Assembly: GCA_017402895.1 (NCBI GenBank)
Contig: JAFPLG010000002.1
Location: 1-16,012 of the forward strand
Direction: 5' to 3'
DNA: 16,012 nt
Origin: Paludibacteraceae bacterium
GTDB lineage: Bacteria; Bacteroidota; Bacteroidia; Bacteroidales; Paludibacteraceae
Positions 1 to 6,553 of this stretch are shown here, in pieces (within the stretch, counting starts at the first letter, position 1; each line of letters begins with the position of its first letter). The translations under genes and the position numbers were made by a program. Under the pieces are notes generated by a model, which saw only the letters and a program-made list of their open reading frames with translations, did not search any database and was not told the origin of the DNA.

Positions 1-389
1 AACGGTTTCTTAGCATGCTCAACGAGACGGAAGTTATTTTGCGTTCCTACTTCTACACCAGCATTGGCGCTCAGCACGATCATTGCCGAACCACACATCT
101 GCAATGCAGCTACCGTACCGCCGCAGAAGTCATCCGAACCTGCGCAGTCGATGATGTTGAGTTTCTTGTTCTCAAACTCAATGTTACAAACCGTAGAGAA
201 CACCGAGTAGCCATACTCTTTCTCCACCGGGAAATAATCACACACTGTGGATTGCGCCTCAATAGTACCGCGGCGCTTAATCACCCCGCACTCGAACAAC
301 ATCGACTCCATCAGAGTCGTCTTACCGGATCCCGAGCCGCCTAACATAGCGACATTCTTGATCTCATTAGCTTGATAAACTTTAGCCAT
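1..389 (-). CDS. EF-G2-like translation elongation factor, N-terminal part (cut by window edge)
   Basis: Partial gene: 129 codons from the ATG at 389 run off the window start. The sequence shows a translational GTPase G domain. G1 is GGSGSGKTT at about residues 17-25, a conserved DYFPVEKEYG stretch lies near 51-60, and the G3 motif DCAG is at 81-84. In normal EF-G the G3 motif reads D-x-P-G-H, and the His is needed for GTP hydrolysis; here residue 85 is Ser. From memory of the family, this pattern matches the second EF-G of Bacteroidota (EF-G2), reported in Bacteroides thetaiotaomicron to drive translocation without GTP hydrolysis during carbon starvation. The assignment therefore rests on the N-terminus alone. 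It begins 23 bases after the stop of the upstream secreted-protein gene, and I see no TAnnTTTG promoter in that gap, so co-transcription is possible. A plain EF-G or a tetracycline-resistance-type ribosomal protection protein is less likely. Confidence 0.85.
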   Translation of the reverse strand, partial: MAKVYQANEIKNVAMLGGSGSGKTTLMESMLFECGVIKRRGTIEAQSTVCDYFPVEKEYGYSVFSTVCNIEFENKKLNIIDCAGSDDFCGGTVAALQMCGSAMIVLSANAGVEVGTQNNFRLVEHAKKP

Positions 390-412
390 AATCTAGATTG
401 TATATTTTAAGG

Positions 413-1363
413 TTATTTTGAATTCGTTACCAGGCGTACCGCTTGACCAAAGGCACGCGAGTCGAAAGTATACATCTCGTACACTATCGAATTGAAACTC
501 AGCGAGTAAGCAACTGTACGACCATTCGTCGTGCTGCTTGCTGTCCAATACTTACCGGCCTGCTGGACATCCACTACGACACTGCGACGTAGTTCGCGAT
601 TATAGTAGCGACTACCCGAGCAGGGCAGGAAAACAGCCCCCGCATCTTCCAGGGTCTTCCAGTCGGAATAACTATACTCATTCGTATCCCATTCTACGCC
701 ATAACCAGCCTGGAAACTCACGCCCCAGGGTTTCTGCCAGTTATCCGGTAGCAATACCATGCCGCGTGCACCCTGAATGGTCGCTTTTCCTATTAGGTCA
801 ACCGCATGAGGACGATCCAGAATGATCCACTGCCACTCTTCGAAAGTCAGCGTGCGCCATTTTCCGGCACCTCCTCCATTCTGTATCGGGTTGTGCACAC
901 CCCAGTCAACATGGCTATAGTCACCCTCCATGTCATATCGCGTCTTCAGTCCGTCAGGCTGAACAGATTCTGGGATATATTCTGTAGATTCTTCGTTAGT
1001 TGACCAAGGCTGATAGGCAATTGCACCGCTGTTCCAGCCACTCGTTCCCAATCCAAAGAGGTCGATCCAACCATCGTAAGAGGAACTTATCAACAAGTTA
1101 TCGCTCTTAGGACCGGCATTACTACCGATATTACCATTGCCTTCGCTTCCGACTACACCATATTGACGAGGGCAAAAACGCCATACATTCGTAGCGGCAC
1201 AATACTGGAGATTGCCCATAGAGAAACGAACGCTTCCACCTTTAGGCAACGAAAAAACGCCAGGCAAAGCACCCTCTATCTGTCCATCAGCAGCAGAAAC
1301 CGTCTGCATGCAGAAACCCACAGAAACAAATAAGATCAGAACGAATAGATAGATTTTTCTCAT
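413..1363 (-). CDS. secreted protein of unknown role, FISUMP-like Bacteroidales family
   Basis: A 316-residue exported protein. The ATG at 1363 gives a clear signal peptide (MRKIYLFVLILF hydrophobic core, probable cleavage after VSA at residues 22-24). The reading frame is open further upstream, but that extension starts with TTG inside the -7 promoter box and so cannot be translated from this transcript. The mature part holds the phrases VRFSMGNLQY, VWRFCPRQY and DGWIDLFGLGTSGWNSG, a WRTLTFEEW segment, and ends in the pattern GKYWTASS...AVRLV. I recognise this arrangement as a family common in gut Bacteroidales that resembles the FISUMP (Fibrobacter major paralogous) domain. No enzymatic function is known to me and no catalytic motif is visible. 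C18 is preceded by Phe, so there is no lipobox. It sits just upstream of the EF-G2-like gene on the same strand; a functional link is not evident. Confidence 0.75.
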   Translation of the reverse strand: MRKIYLFVLILFVSVGFCMQTVSAADGQIEGALPGVFSLPKGGSVRFSMGNLQYCAATNVWRFCPRQYGVVGSEGNGNIGSNAGPKSDNLLISSSYDGWIDLFGLGTSGWNSGAIAYQPWSTNEESTEYIPESVQPDGLKTRYDMEGDYSHVDWGVHNPIQNGGGAGKWRTLTFEEWQWIILDRPHAVDLIGKATIQGARGMVLLPDNWQKPWGVSFQAGYGVEWDTNEYSYSDWKTLEDAGAVFLPCSGSRYYNRELRRSVVVDVQQAGKYWTASSTTNGRTVAYSLSFNSIVYEMYTFDSRAFGQAVRLVTNSK

Positions 1364-1387
1364 GGTAGTCAGGTGTAAAAATCGGCG

Positions 1388-1419
1388 CAAAGGTACTAAA
1401 ATTTCATGACATACGCAAA
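1388..1419 (-). promoter_or_regulatory. Bacteroidota-type promoter of the secreted-protein gene
   Basis: Read on the minus strand, TTTG at 1419-1416 (-33 box) is followed after 20 bases by TACCTTTG at 1395-1388 (-7 box). This is the TTTG/TAnnTTTG consensus of the Bacteroidota primary sigma factor. Transcription should begin around 1383, leaving a leader of about 20 bases before the ATG at 1363. The promoter decides the gene start. Confidence 0.8.
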
Positions 1420-1639
1420 TAAAAATATAAAATTATGTAATTTTTTGAGCCTATATTATATACAGAAATAGAATCTATACTATATAATGCGCTTCGAACA
1501 CTATACTCATCCTAATCTTTAATCTTAGAAACTACCCAAAATGTTAAAAATGGGCCAATACAACGCGAACACTTAAAATTATAAATATTTCAATAGCGTT
1601 CGCAGGGAATTTATAGAGTTTTCTCTCTTCGACATTACA

Positions 1640-1667
1640 CCCTTCGTGCGCATATATGCGCAAAGGG
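1640..1667. repeat. imperfect palindrome or hairpin, possible operator
   Basis: The 16 bases at 1647-1662 (TGCGCATATATGCGCA) are a perfect palindrome. They are flanked by CCCTT (1640-1644) and AAGGG (1663-1667), which also pair, with a two-base CG bulge on the left. As RNA this gives 5 + 6 base pairs with a UAUA loop. Neither strand has a T tract after it, so it is not an intrinsic terminator. A protein-binding site is the other reading. Confidence 0.5.
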
Positions 1668-1679
1668 CAAAAGGCGGCT

Positions 1680-1726
1680 ATATAGTGAACGTAGAGAGCA
1701 GACATATGTGGATTTTGTCACTATAT
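1680..1726. repeat. 9-bp inverted repeat with T-rich flank
   Basis: ATATAGTGA at 1680-1688 pairs with TCACTATAT at 1718-1726, separated by 29 bases and followed by a T-rich run to 1735. The stem is AT-rich and the loop is long, so terminator function is doubtful. It may be chance in AT-rich DNA. Confidence 0.25.
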
Positions 1727-1907
1727 TTTATTTTTAGTCGGTATATGAACTATTTTTTATAGAAATATGCAAAAAATCGAAAAAACAAATAGCAAAGTCG
1801 ATCATGAACATCTTATATAGCCATTTTTTGCCATTTTGACAAATATTAGAATAAGAGCGGGCATTTGCTTCGGAAAAAGAGGCCGGTTATCGGATTTTTC
1901 TAAAAAA

Positions 1908-1939
1908 TTTGCATGAATGCAGAATTTTTTGTACCTTTG
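1908..1939 (+). promoter_or_regulatory. Bacteroidota-type promoter of uvrA
   Basis: TTTG at 1908-1911 is followed after 20 bases by TACCTTTG at 1932-1939, an exact match to the -33/-7 consensus. The predicted transcription start near 1944 lies only about five bases before the ATG at 1949, so the uvrA mRNA should be nearly leaderless. It also rules out the in-frame ATG at 1913, which lies inside the promoter spacer. Confidence 0.85.
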
Positions 1940-1948
1940 CAGACTGAA

Positions 1949-4627
1949 ATGAGTACCAAGAAGGACCATAAGGAGATTCGTGTAGTGGGAGCGAGGGTGC
2001 ATAACCTGAAGAATATCAGCGTTAGCATACCTCGCTATAAACTGAGTGTCATTACTGGTCTGAGTGGTAGCGGCAAGTCATCGCTGGCCTTTGATACAAT
2101 ATTTGCTGAAGGACAGAGACGATATCTAGACACCTTCAGCAGTTATGCTCGTGGCTATATCGGTACGATGCAGCGTCCGGATATTGACCAGATAACGGGA
2201 CTGAGTCCGGTCATTTCCATTGACCAAAAGACGACCAGCAAGAATCCTCGTTCTACTGTAGGTACTATTACGGAAGTATATGATTTTCTGCGCCTTCTAT
2301 ATGCCAGAGCAGGAGAAGCCTACTCCTATCTGACCGGAGAGAAAATGGTGAAATACACCGATGAGCAGATTATCGAATTTATTCAGAAAGAGTACGCAGG
2401 CAAGAAGATTCTGCTCCTGGCGCCACTTGTCAACAACCGCAAGGGTCATTACAAAGAGCTCTTCGAATCGATCCGCAAGAAAGGTTATGTTCAAGTGCGC
2501 ATTGATGGTGAAGTGACGGAAGTGGTACCCGAGATGAAGGTGGATCGGTATAAGAACCACACCATAGAAGTTGTTGTAGACAAGCTGAAAGTAAAAGCGC
2601 CTACATCCGACGGAGAGGTAGCGGAAGAGGACTTGAAACGTATCCGCCAGTCGGTGAATCGCGCCATGGAACAGGGAGACGGATTACTAATGATTGCTCA
2701 GGCTGACTCGGAGAAAACGCGCTATTTGAGTCGCAGTCTCATGTGCCCCACGACCGGTCTGGCTTATCGTGAACCCGCTCCGCATACTTTCTCCTTTAAC
2801 AGCCCCAGCGGTTGGTGTGAATGCTGCAAGGGACTAGGAAAGATAAAGGCTAAAGGCGAGGGGGCGAATGGTGAAGGGGTTACGAAGGACGAACTGGATG
2901 ATATCATCCGCAGCGACAACTGGTATGAGCGTCTGTTGGAATACAAAGCCCCGATAGATGAAGAAGGCGAGGAGAAAGAGGAACGGGAATGGGTAGAGTG
3001 TCCGGAATGCAAAGGGAAGCGATTGAGCAGAGAATCACTCAGTTACAAGATAGGCAAATACAATATTTCCGAAATGTCGGAAATGGATATTGATGTGCTT
3101 CTTCAGACCTTGGAGACCATTTCGCCTCAGCTCAACGAACGTCAAAAAGCCATTGCCGAACCGATACTAAAGGAGATATGTGCCCGACTACGCTTTATGC
3201 AGGCTGTGGGGCTCAGTTACTTAAGTCTGGGCCGTCCGTCGGACAGTCTCTCGGGCGGCGAGAGTCAGCGTATCCGACTGGCCACGCAGATCGGTTCACG
3301 ACTGGTGAACGTGCTATATATCCTGGACGAGCCCTCGATAGGTCTGCATCAGCGCGACAACCAGCGGCTCATTGCATCGCTCAAGGAGTTGCGCGACATG
3401 GGCAATTCCGTTATTGTTGTGGAGCACGACGAACAGATCATGCGCGAGGCTGATTGGATTGTAGATATCGGGCCAAAAGCGGGTCGTTTAGGTGGCAAAG
3501 TGCTGTTCAGCGGCAAGCCGGAGGACCTGATGAAGACCGATACGCTGACGGCTCAATACCTACGTGGTGAGAAGAGTGCCAGTTTGATTTCAACAGAAGA
3601 ATCTTCGCATGAAGTGTCGCCAAAGGCGACAAATACGGATATTTCAGAGCACTGGTTGACGCTCAGCGGATGCACCGGAAACAACCTGCAGAACGTTACA
3701 GCAAGGATTCCGCTGGGCAAAATGGTGTGCGTAACGGGTGTCAGCGGTAGTGGAAAGTCAACGCTGATCAACCAGACACTCTATCCTATCCTCTCGCAGC
3801 ATTTCTACCGCAGCTTGAAGAAGCCGTTGCCCTACGAAGCGATTGAAGGAATGGAACTGGTGGACAAAGTGATCAACGTTGATCAGTCGCCTATCGGCCG
3901 AATGCCTCGTTCCAATCCAGCCACCTATACCAATGTGTTCAACGATATCCGTGATCTGTTCGCCCAGATGCCGGAATCGAAGATGAGGGGTTGGAAACCG
4001 GGTCGTTTCTCCTTTAACATGCATGGCGGGCGATGCGAGGAATGCAAAGGAAACGGATACAAAACCATCCAGATGCACTTCATGCCGGATGTGTATGTTC
4101 CCTGTGAGGCATGCAACGGCAAGCGATATAACAAAGAGACACTCGAGGTGCGGTTCAAGGGGAAATCGATTGGAGAGATACTGGATATGACCGTCAATCA
4201 GGCCGTTGAATTCTTTGAAAACCAGCCGACTATACTACGGAAAATTAAAACGATTCAGGATGTCGGCTTGGGATATATCAAACTAGGGCAATCCTCGACC
4301 ACGCTCTCCGGCGGTGAGAGTCAGCGTATCAAACTGGCTACAGAGTTGGCACGTCCATCCACAGGAAAGACTGTCTACATTTTGGACGAGCCCACCACGG
4401 GTCTGCACTTCGAGGATATTCGCGTGCTGAACGGTGTGTTGCGTCAACTGGTGGACCGCGGTAATACGGTGATCATCATCGAGCACAACCTGGATGTCAT
4501 TCGTGCTTGCGACTATATCATCGACTTAGGTCCCGAAGGAGGGCGCGGAGGTGGACATATCGTGGCTGAAGGTACTCCCGAGCAGATACGACAAAGCAAG
4601 GAAAGCATCACGGGAAAGTATTTGTGA
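1949..4627 (+). CDS. uvrA: excinuclease ABC subunit A (UvrA)
   Basis: Damage-recognition ATPase of nucleotide excision repair; it dimerises and loads UvrB on damaged DNA. The 892-residue protein has the duplicated ABC layout. Walker A GLSGSGKSS lies at about 37 and signature LSGGESQ near 434 with YILDEPSIGLHQ after it; the second Walker A GVSGSGKST is near 597 and the second LSGGESQ near 786 with YILDEPTTGLHF. The C-terminal zinc finger is complete (C696/C699 and C719/C722). The first zinc module looks broken: C266-P-T-T269 replaces the usual CxxC, while its partner C290-ECC293 is kept. The start is set by the promoter at 1908-1939; the ORF extends 12 codons further but into the promoter. The stop codon TGA (4625-4627) lies in the first unit of a heptamer array, and the protein ends in GKYL, a few residues shorter than the usual UvrA tail. 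The next gene, an antiporter, begins 43 bases later. Confidence 0.96.
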   Translation: MSTKKDHKEIRVVGARVHNLKNISVSIPRYKLSVITGLSGSGKSSLAFDTIFAEGQRRYLDTFSSYARGYIGTMQRPDIDQITGLSPVISIDQKTTSKNPRSTVGTITEVYDFLRLLYARAGEAYSYLTGEKMVKYTDEQIIEFIQKEYAGKKILLLAPLVNNRKGHYKELFESIRKKGYVQVRIDGEVTEVVPEMKVDRYKNHTIEVVVDKLKVKAPTSDGEVAEEDLKRIRQSVNRAMEQGDGLLMIAQADSEKTRYLSRSLMCPTTGLAYREPAPHTFSFNSPSGWCECCKGLGKIKAKGEGANGEGVTKDELDDIIRSDNWYERLLEYKAPIDEEGEEKEEREWVECPECKGKRLSRESLSYKIGKYNISEMSEMDIDVLLQTLETISPQLNERQKAIAEPILKEICARLRFMQAVGLSYLSLGRPSDSLSGGESQRIRLATQIGSRLVNVLYILDEPSIGLHQRDNQRLIASLKELRDMGNSVIVVEHDEQIMREADWIVDIGPKAGRLGGKVLFSGKPEDLMKTDTLTAQYLRGEKSASLISTEESSHEVSPKATNTDISEHWLTLSGCTGNNLQNVTARIPLGKMVCVTGVSGSGKSTLINQTLYPILSQHFYRSLKKPLPYEAIEGMELVDKVINVDQSPIGRMPRSNPATYTNVFNDIRDLFAQMPESKMRGWKPGRFSFNMHGGRCEECKGNGYKTIQMHFMPDVYVPCEACNGKRYNKETLEVRFKGKSIGEILDMTVNQAVEFFENQPTILRKIKTIQDVGLGYIKLGQSSTTLSGGESQRIKLATELARPSTGKTVYILDEPTTGLHFEDIRVLNGVLRQLVDRGNTVIIIEHNLDVIRACDYIIDLGPEGGRGGGHIVAEGTPEQIRQSKESITGKYL

Positions 4628-4658
4628 TTGGTAATTGGTGATTGATAATTGGTAATTT
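4624..4658. repeat. heptanucleotide tandem array A (GTRATTG units)
   Basis: Five consecutive 7-bp units: GTGATTG (4624-4630), GTAATTG (4631-4637), GTGATTG (4638-4644), ATAATTG (4645-4651) and GTAATTT (4652-4658). It starts inside the last sense codon of uvrA and includes its TGA stop. It fills most of the space to the antiporter gene. Confidence 0.85.
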
Positions 4659-4670
4659 GGAAATGAACAG

Positions 4671-6548
4671 ATGAGTGAATTCGTTTTAAACAATCCGCTG
4701 AGCGTGTTGGCGCTGATGATAGGTATTATCCTAATTGTGCCACTCGTTTGCCGCAAGATACATGTGCCTAGTATTGTGGGCTTTATCCTGGCCGGTATAG
4801 CTATCGGTCCGCACGGATTTGAGTTGCTGAGTGGTACACAAACCATCCAGACGCTGGGCAAACTCGGCATGCTCTATATCATGCTGCAAGCCGGCATAGA
4901 GATCGACCGAAATGATTTCTCTCAGAACAAACGTCAGGCAGCCGAGTATGGCATACTCAGTTTCGTCCTGCCATTCATTCTCGGTCTGGTCACCAGCAAA
5001 TGGATATTGGGTTTCAACTGGACCACCAGTGCTCTATTGGGTGCGATGTACAGCAGCCATACGCTGATGACCTATCCTATCGTGAGTCGTTACGGCATGC
5101 AAAATCAACGTGCCGTCAATATCGTCGTAGGCGGTACGATGCTCACTATCACCCTTTCGCTACTTGTGCTGGCGATGCTGAAGGGTAAGTTGTTGAGCGA
5201 GACCGATCCTTCGTTCTGGTGGATACTATGCGGTAAGATACTGCTCTTTATGGTGGTTGTCATGCAGGTCTTTCCTTTTATCACCCGCAGAGCATTTCTC
5301 AAGGAGCATGACCCGATGTTCTGCTATATGCTCATCATGGGTATGCTGGTTGGGGCAGCATGGCTGGCCGACTGGGCCGGACTGGAGAGTATTCTGGGCG
5401 CCTTCCTTTGCGGCGTAGTGCTTAATAAGTACGTGCCTAATCGCAGTCCGCTGATGCAGCGCATCAACTTCATAGGTAACAGCCTGTTTGTGCCGCTCTT
5501 CCTGATAGGCGTTGGTATGATTATCGACATCAGTCTGATCTGGGAGAGTTGGACCACGATTACTATCGCTGCCGTGATGATTGGTACGAAGTTGCTGGGC
5601 AAGTGGTTAGCCAGTTGGATAGGCCAACTCCGATTCGGACTGAATGGCATGGAGCGCCAACTCATGTTCGGTCTCACCCATGCTACGGCAGCCGGTACGC
5701 TGGCTATCGTGACCATCGGTTATGAGATTCATATCTTCAATCCGTATATCCTGAACGGAGCCGTTCTGATGATATTGTTGCTCTGCACGATATCCAGTTT
5801 CGTCACCGAGCATGCTGCCAAAGAGCTGGCGTTACAAGAGGAGTCGCGTCTGGAAGCCGACCGTGTGGACGACAGTTGGCTCTTGCTCTCCGTAGGAGAG
5901 GACATCCTGCCACAACTCGAAGAACTGAGCATGCTTAGCGACCTGCATCGTTCCGAATATGCCTCTGAGCAGACTTGGGCCGAGGCTAAAGACCTGATAG
6001 AACGCACCTCTCGTTCGGTGATTGTATATCATGCCACGCAGACGCTAAGCACCGTCAACCGTCTGCTGGTGGCAGTTCCGCGATATGCAGAGAAGGAGCA
6101 TGACTTCATCTCGTGCTTTGGCCAAATACGGCGACTGAGCAGCCAGATAGGTGCTAAAGTTGTCTTCTTCTGCAACGAAGACACCCGTGAAGCTCTGCGG
6201 GCTATGTGTCGTCGTAAGGGAAAATACCTGCGTGCCTCCTATCGTGAGATGGCAGACTGGGAAGACGTGCTGATGATTGCTAAAGAGGCAAAACAAGACG
6301 ACATGATTGTGATGATTAGTGCTCGAAGAGCTACCGCCAGTTACAACACCCTGTTCCAACAGTTACCAGACATACTGACTCGTTTCTTCAGCACGCACAG
6401 CTATATGATTCTCTACCCGGAACAAAGCGGTACGGCGGGCAATGACATCCTGCTGAGCGAACAGGTTCACACCAGCGGCGTATGGAGCGTGATAGGTTTC
6501 TTGAAAAGGATCGTTCAAACGATGATTCATAAAATTCAAACGCGATAG
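4671..6548 (+). CDS. CPA2-type cation:proton antiporter with C-terminal UspA-like region
   Basis: Inner-membrane protein that probably exchanges Na+ or K+ for protons. About the first 385 of 625 residues form a series of hydrophobic segments in the Kef/CPA2 arrangement. VPSIVGFILAGIAIGPHGFE at about residues 27-47 is the typical early motif of this family, and a GAMYSSHTLMTYPIVSR re-entrant-like segment and GLTHATAAGTLAI follow. The tail after about 390 (SWLLLSVGEDILPQLEELS) is soluble. It lacks the Rossmann GxGxxG motif of a KefC-type RCK domain and instead resembles degenerate universal-stress-protein folds, with segments such as SVIVYHATQ and AKVVFFCNED. That reading is by pattern only. 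It lies between uvrA and the AddB-like nuclease on the same strand; the next ATG follows its TAG stop by five bases, so translation may be coupled. The ion specificity cannot be told from the sequence. Confidence 0.85.
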   Translation: MSEFVLNNPLSVLALMIGIILIVPLVCRKIHVPSIVGFILAGIAIGPHGFELLSGTQTIQTLGKLGMLYIMLQAGIEIDRNDFSQNKRQAAEYGILSFVLPFILGLVTSKWILGFNWTTSALLGAMYSSHTLMTYPIVSRYGMQNQRAVNIVVGGTMLTITLSLLVLAMLKGKLLSETDPSFWWILCGKILLFMVVVMQVFPFITRRAFLKEHDPMFCYMLIMGMLVGAAWLADWAGLESILGAFLCGVVLNKYVPNRSPLMQRINFIGNSLFVPLFLIGVGMIIDISLIWESWTTITIAAVMIGTKLLGKWLASWIGQLRFGLNGMERQLMFGLTHATAAGTLAIVTIGYEIHIFNPYILNGAVLMILLLCTISSFVTEHAAKELALQEESRLEADRVDDSWLLLSVGEDILPQLEELSMLSDLHRSEYASEQTWAEAKDLIERTSRSVIVYHATQTLSTVNRLLVAVPRYAEKEHDFISCFGQIRRLSSQIGAKVVFFCNEDTREALRAMCRRKGKYLRASYREMADWEDVLMIAKEAKQDDMIVMISARRATASYNTLFQQLPDILTRFFSTHSYMILYPEQSGTAGNDILLSEQVHTSGVWSVIGFLKRIVQTMIHKIQTR

Positions 6549-6553
6549 TGACC

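Larger units (their letters stand above)
1391..1907. other. AT-rich divergent intergenic region without a gene
   Basis: About 500 bases lie between the two outward promoters. I find no convincing reading frame, tRNA or known RNA. It contains an imperfect palindrome (1640-1667) and a looser 9-bp inverted repeat (1680-1726), annotated separately. A 6-bp inverted pair, GCGAAC at 1565-1570 and GTTCGC at 1598-1603, is also present but weak. No additional TAnnTTTG box that would indicate a small RNA promoter was found on either strand. Confidence 0.6.

Noticed and set aside
1293..1363. Lipoprotein signal in the secreted protein
   Set aside because: C18 is preceded by Phe rather than Gly, Ala or Ser, so the lipobox fails; an ordinary signal peptidase site fits better.
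1364..1390. N-terminal extension of the secreted protein
   Set aside because: The extension starts at TTG within the -7 box and would precede a normal signal peptide.
1913..1948. Upstream in-frame ATG adding 12 residues to UvrA
   Set aside because: The segment is the promoter spacer and -7 box, and the added residues are not part of known UvrA N-termini.
4624..4658. CRISPR-like array
   Set aside because: Units are 7 bp and directly adjacent, with no spacers.
4621..4659. Possible promoter made by the array before the antiporter gene (TAATTTG near 4653)
   Set aside because: The box is one base short of TAnnTTTG and no TTTG lies 19-20 bases upstream, so read-through from uvrA is the simpler reading.
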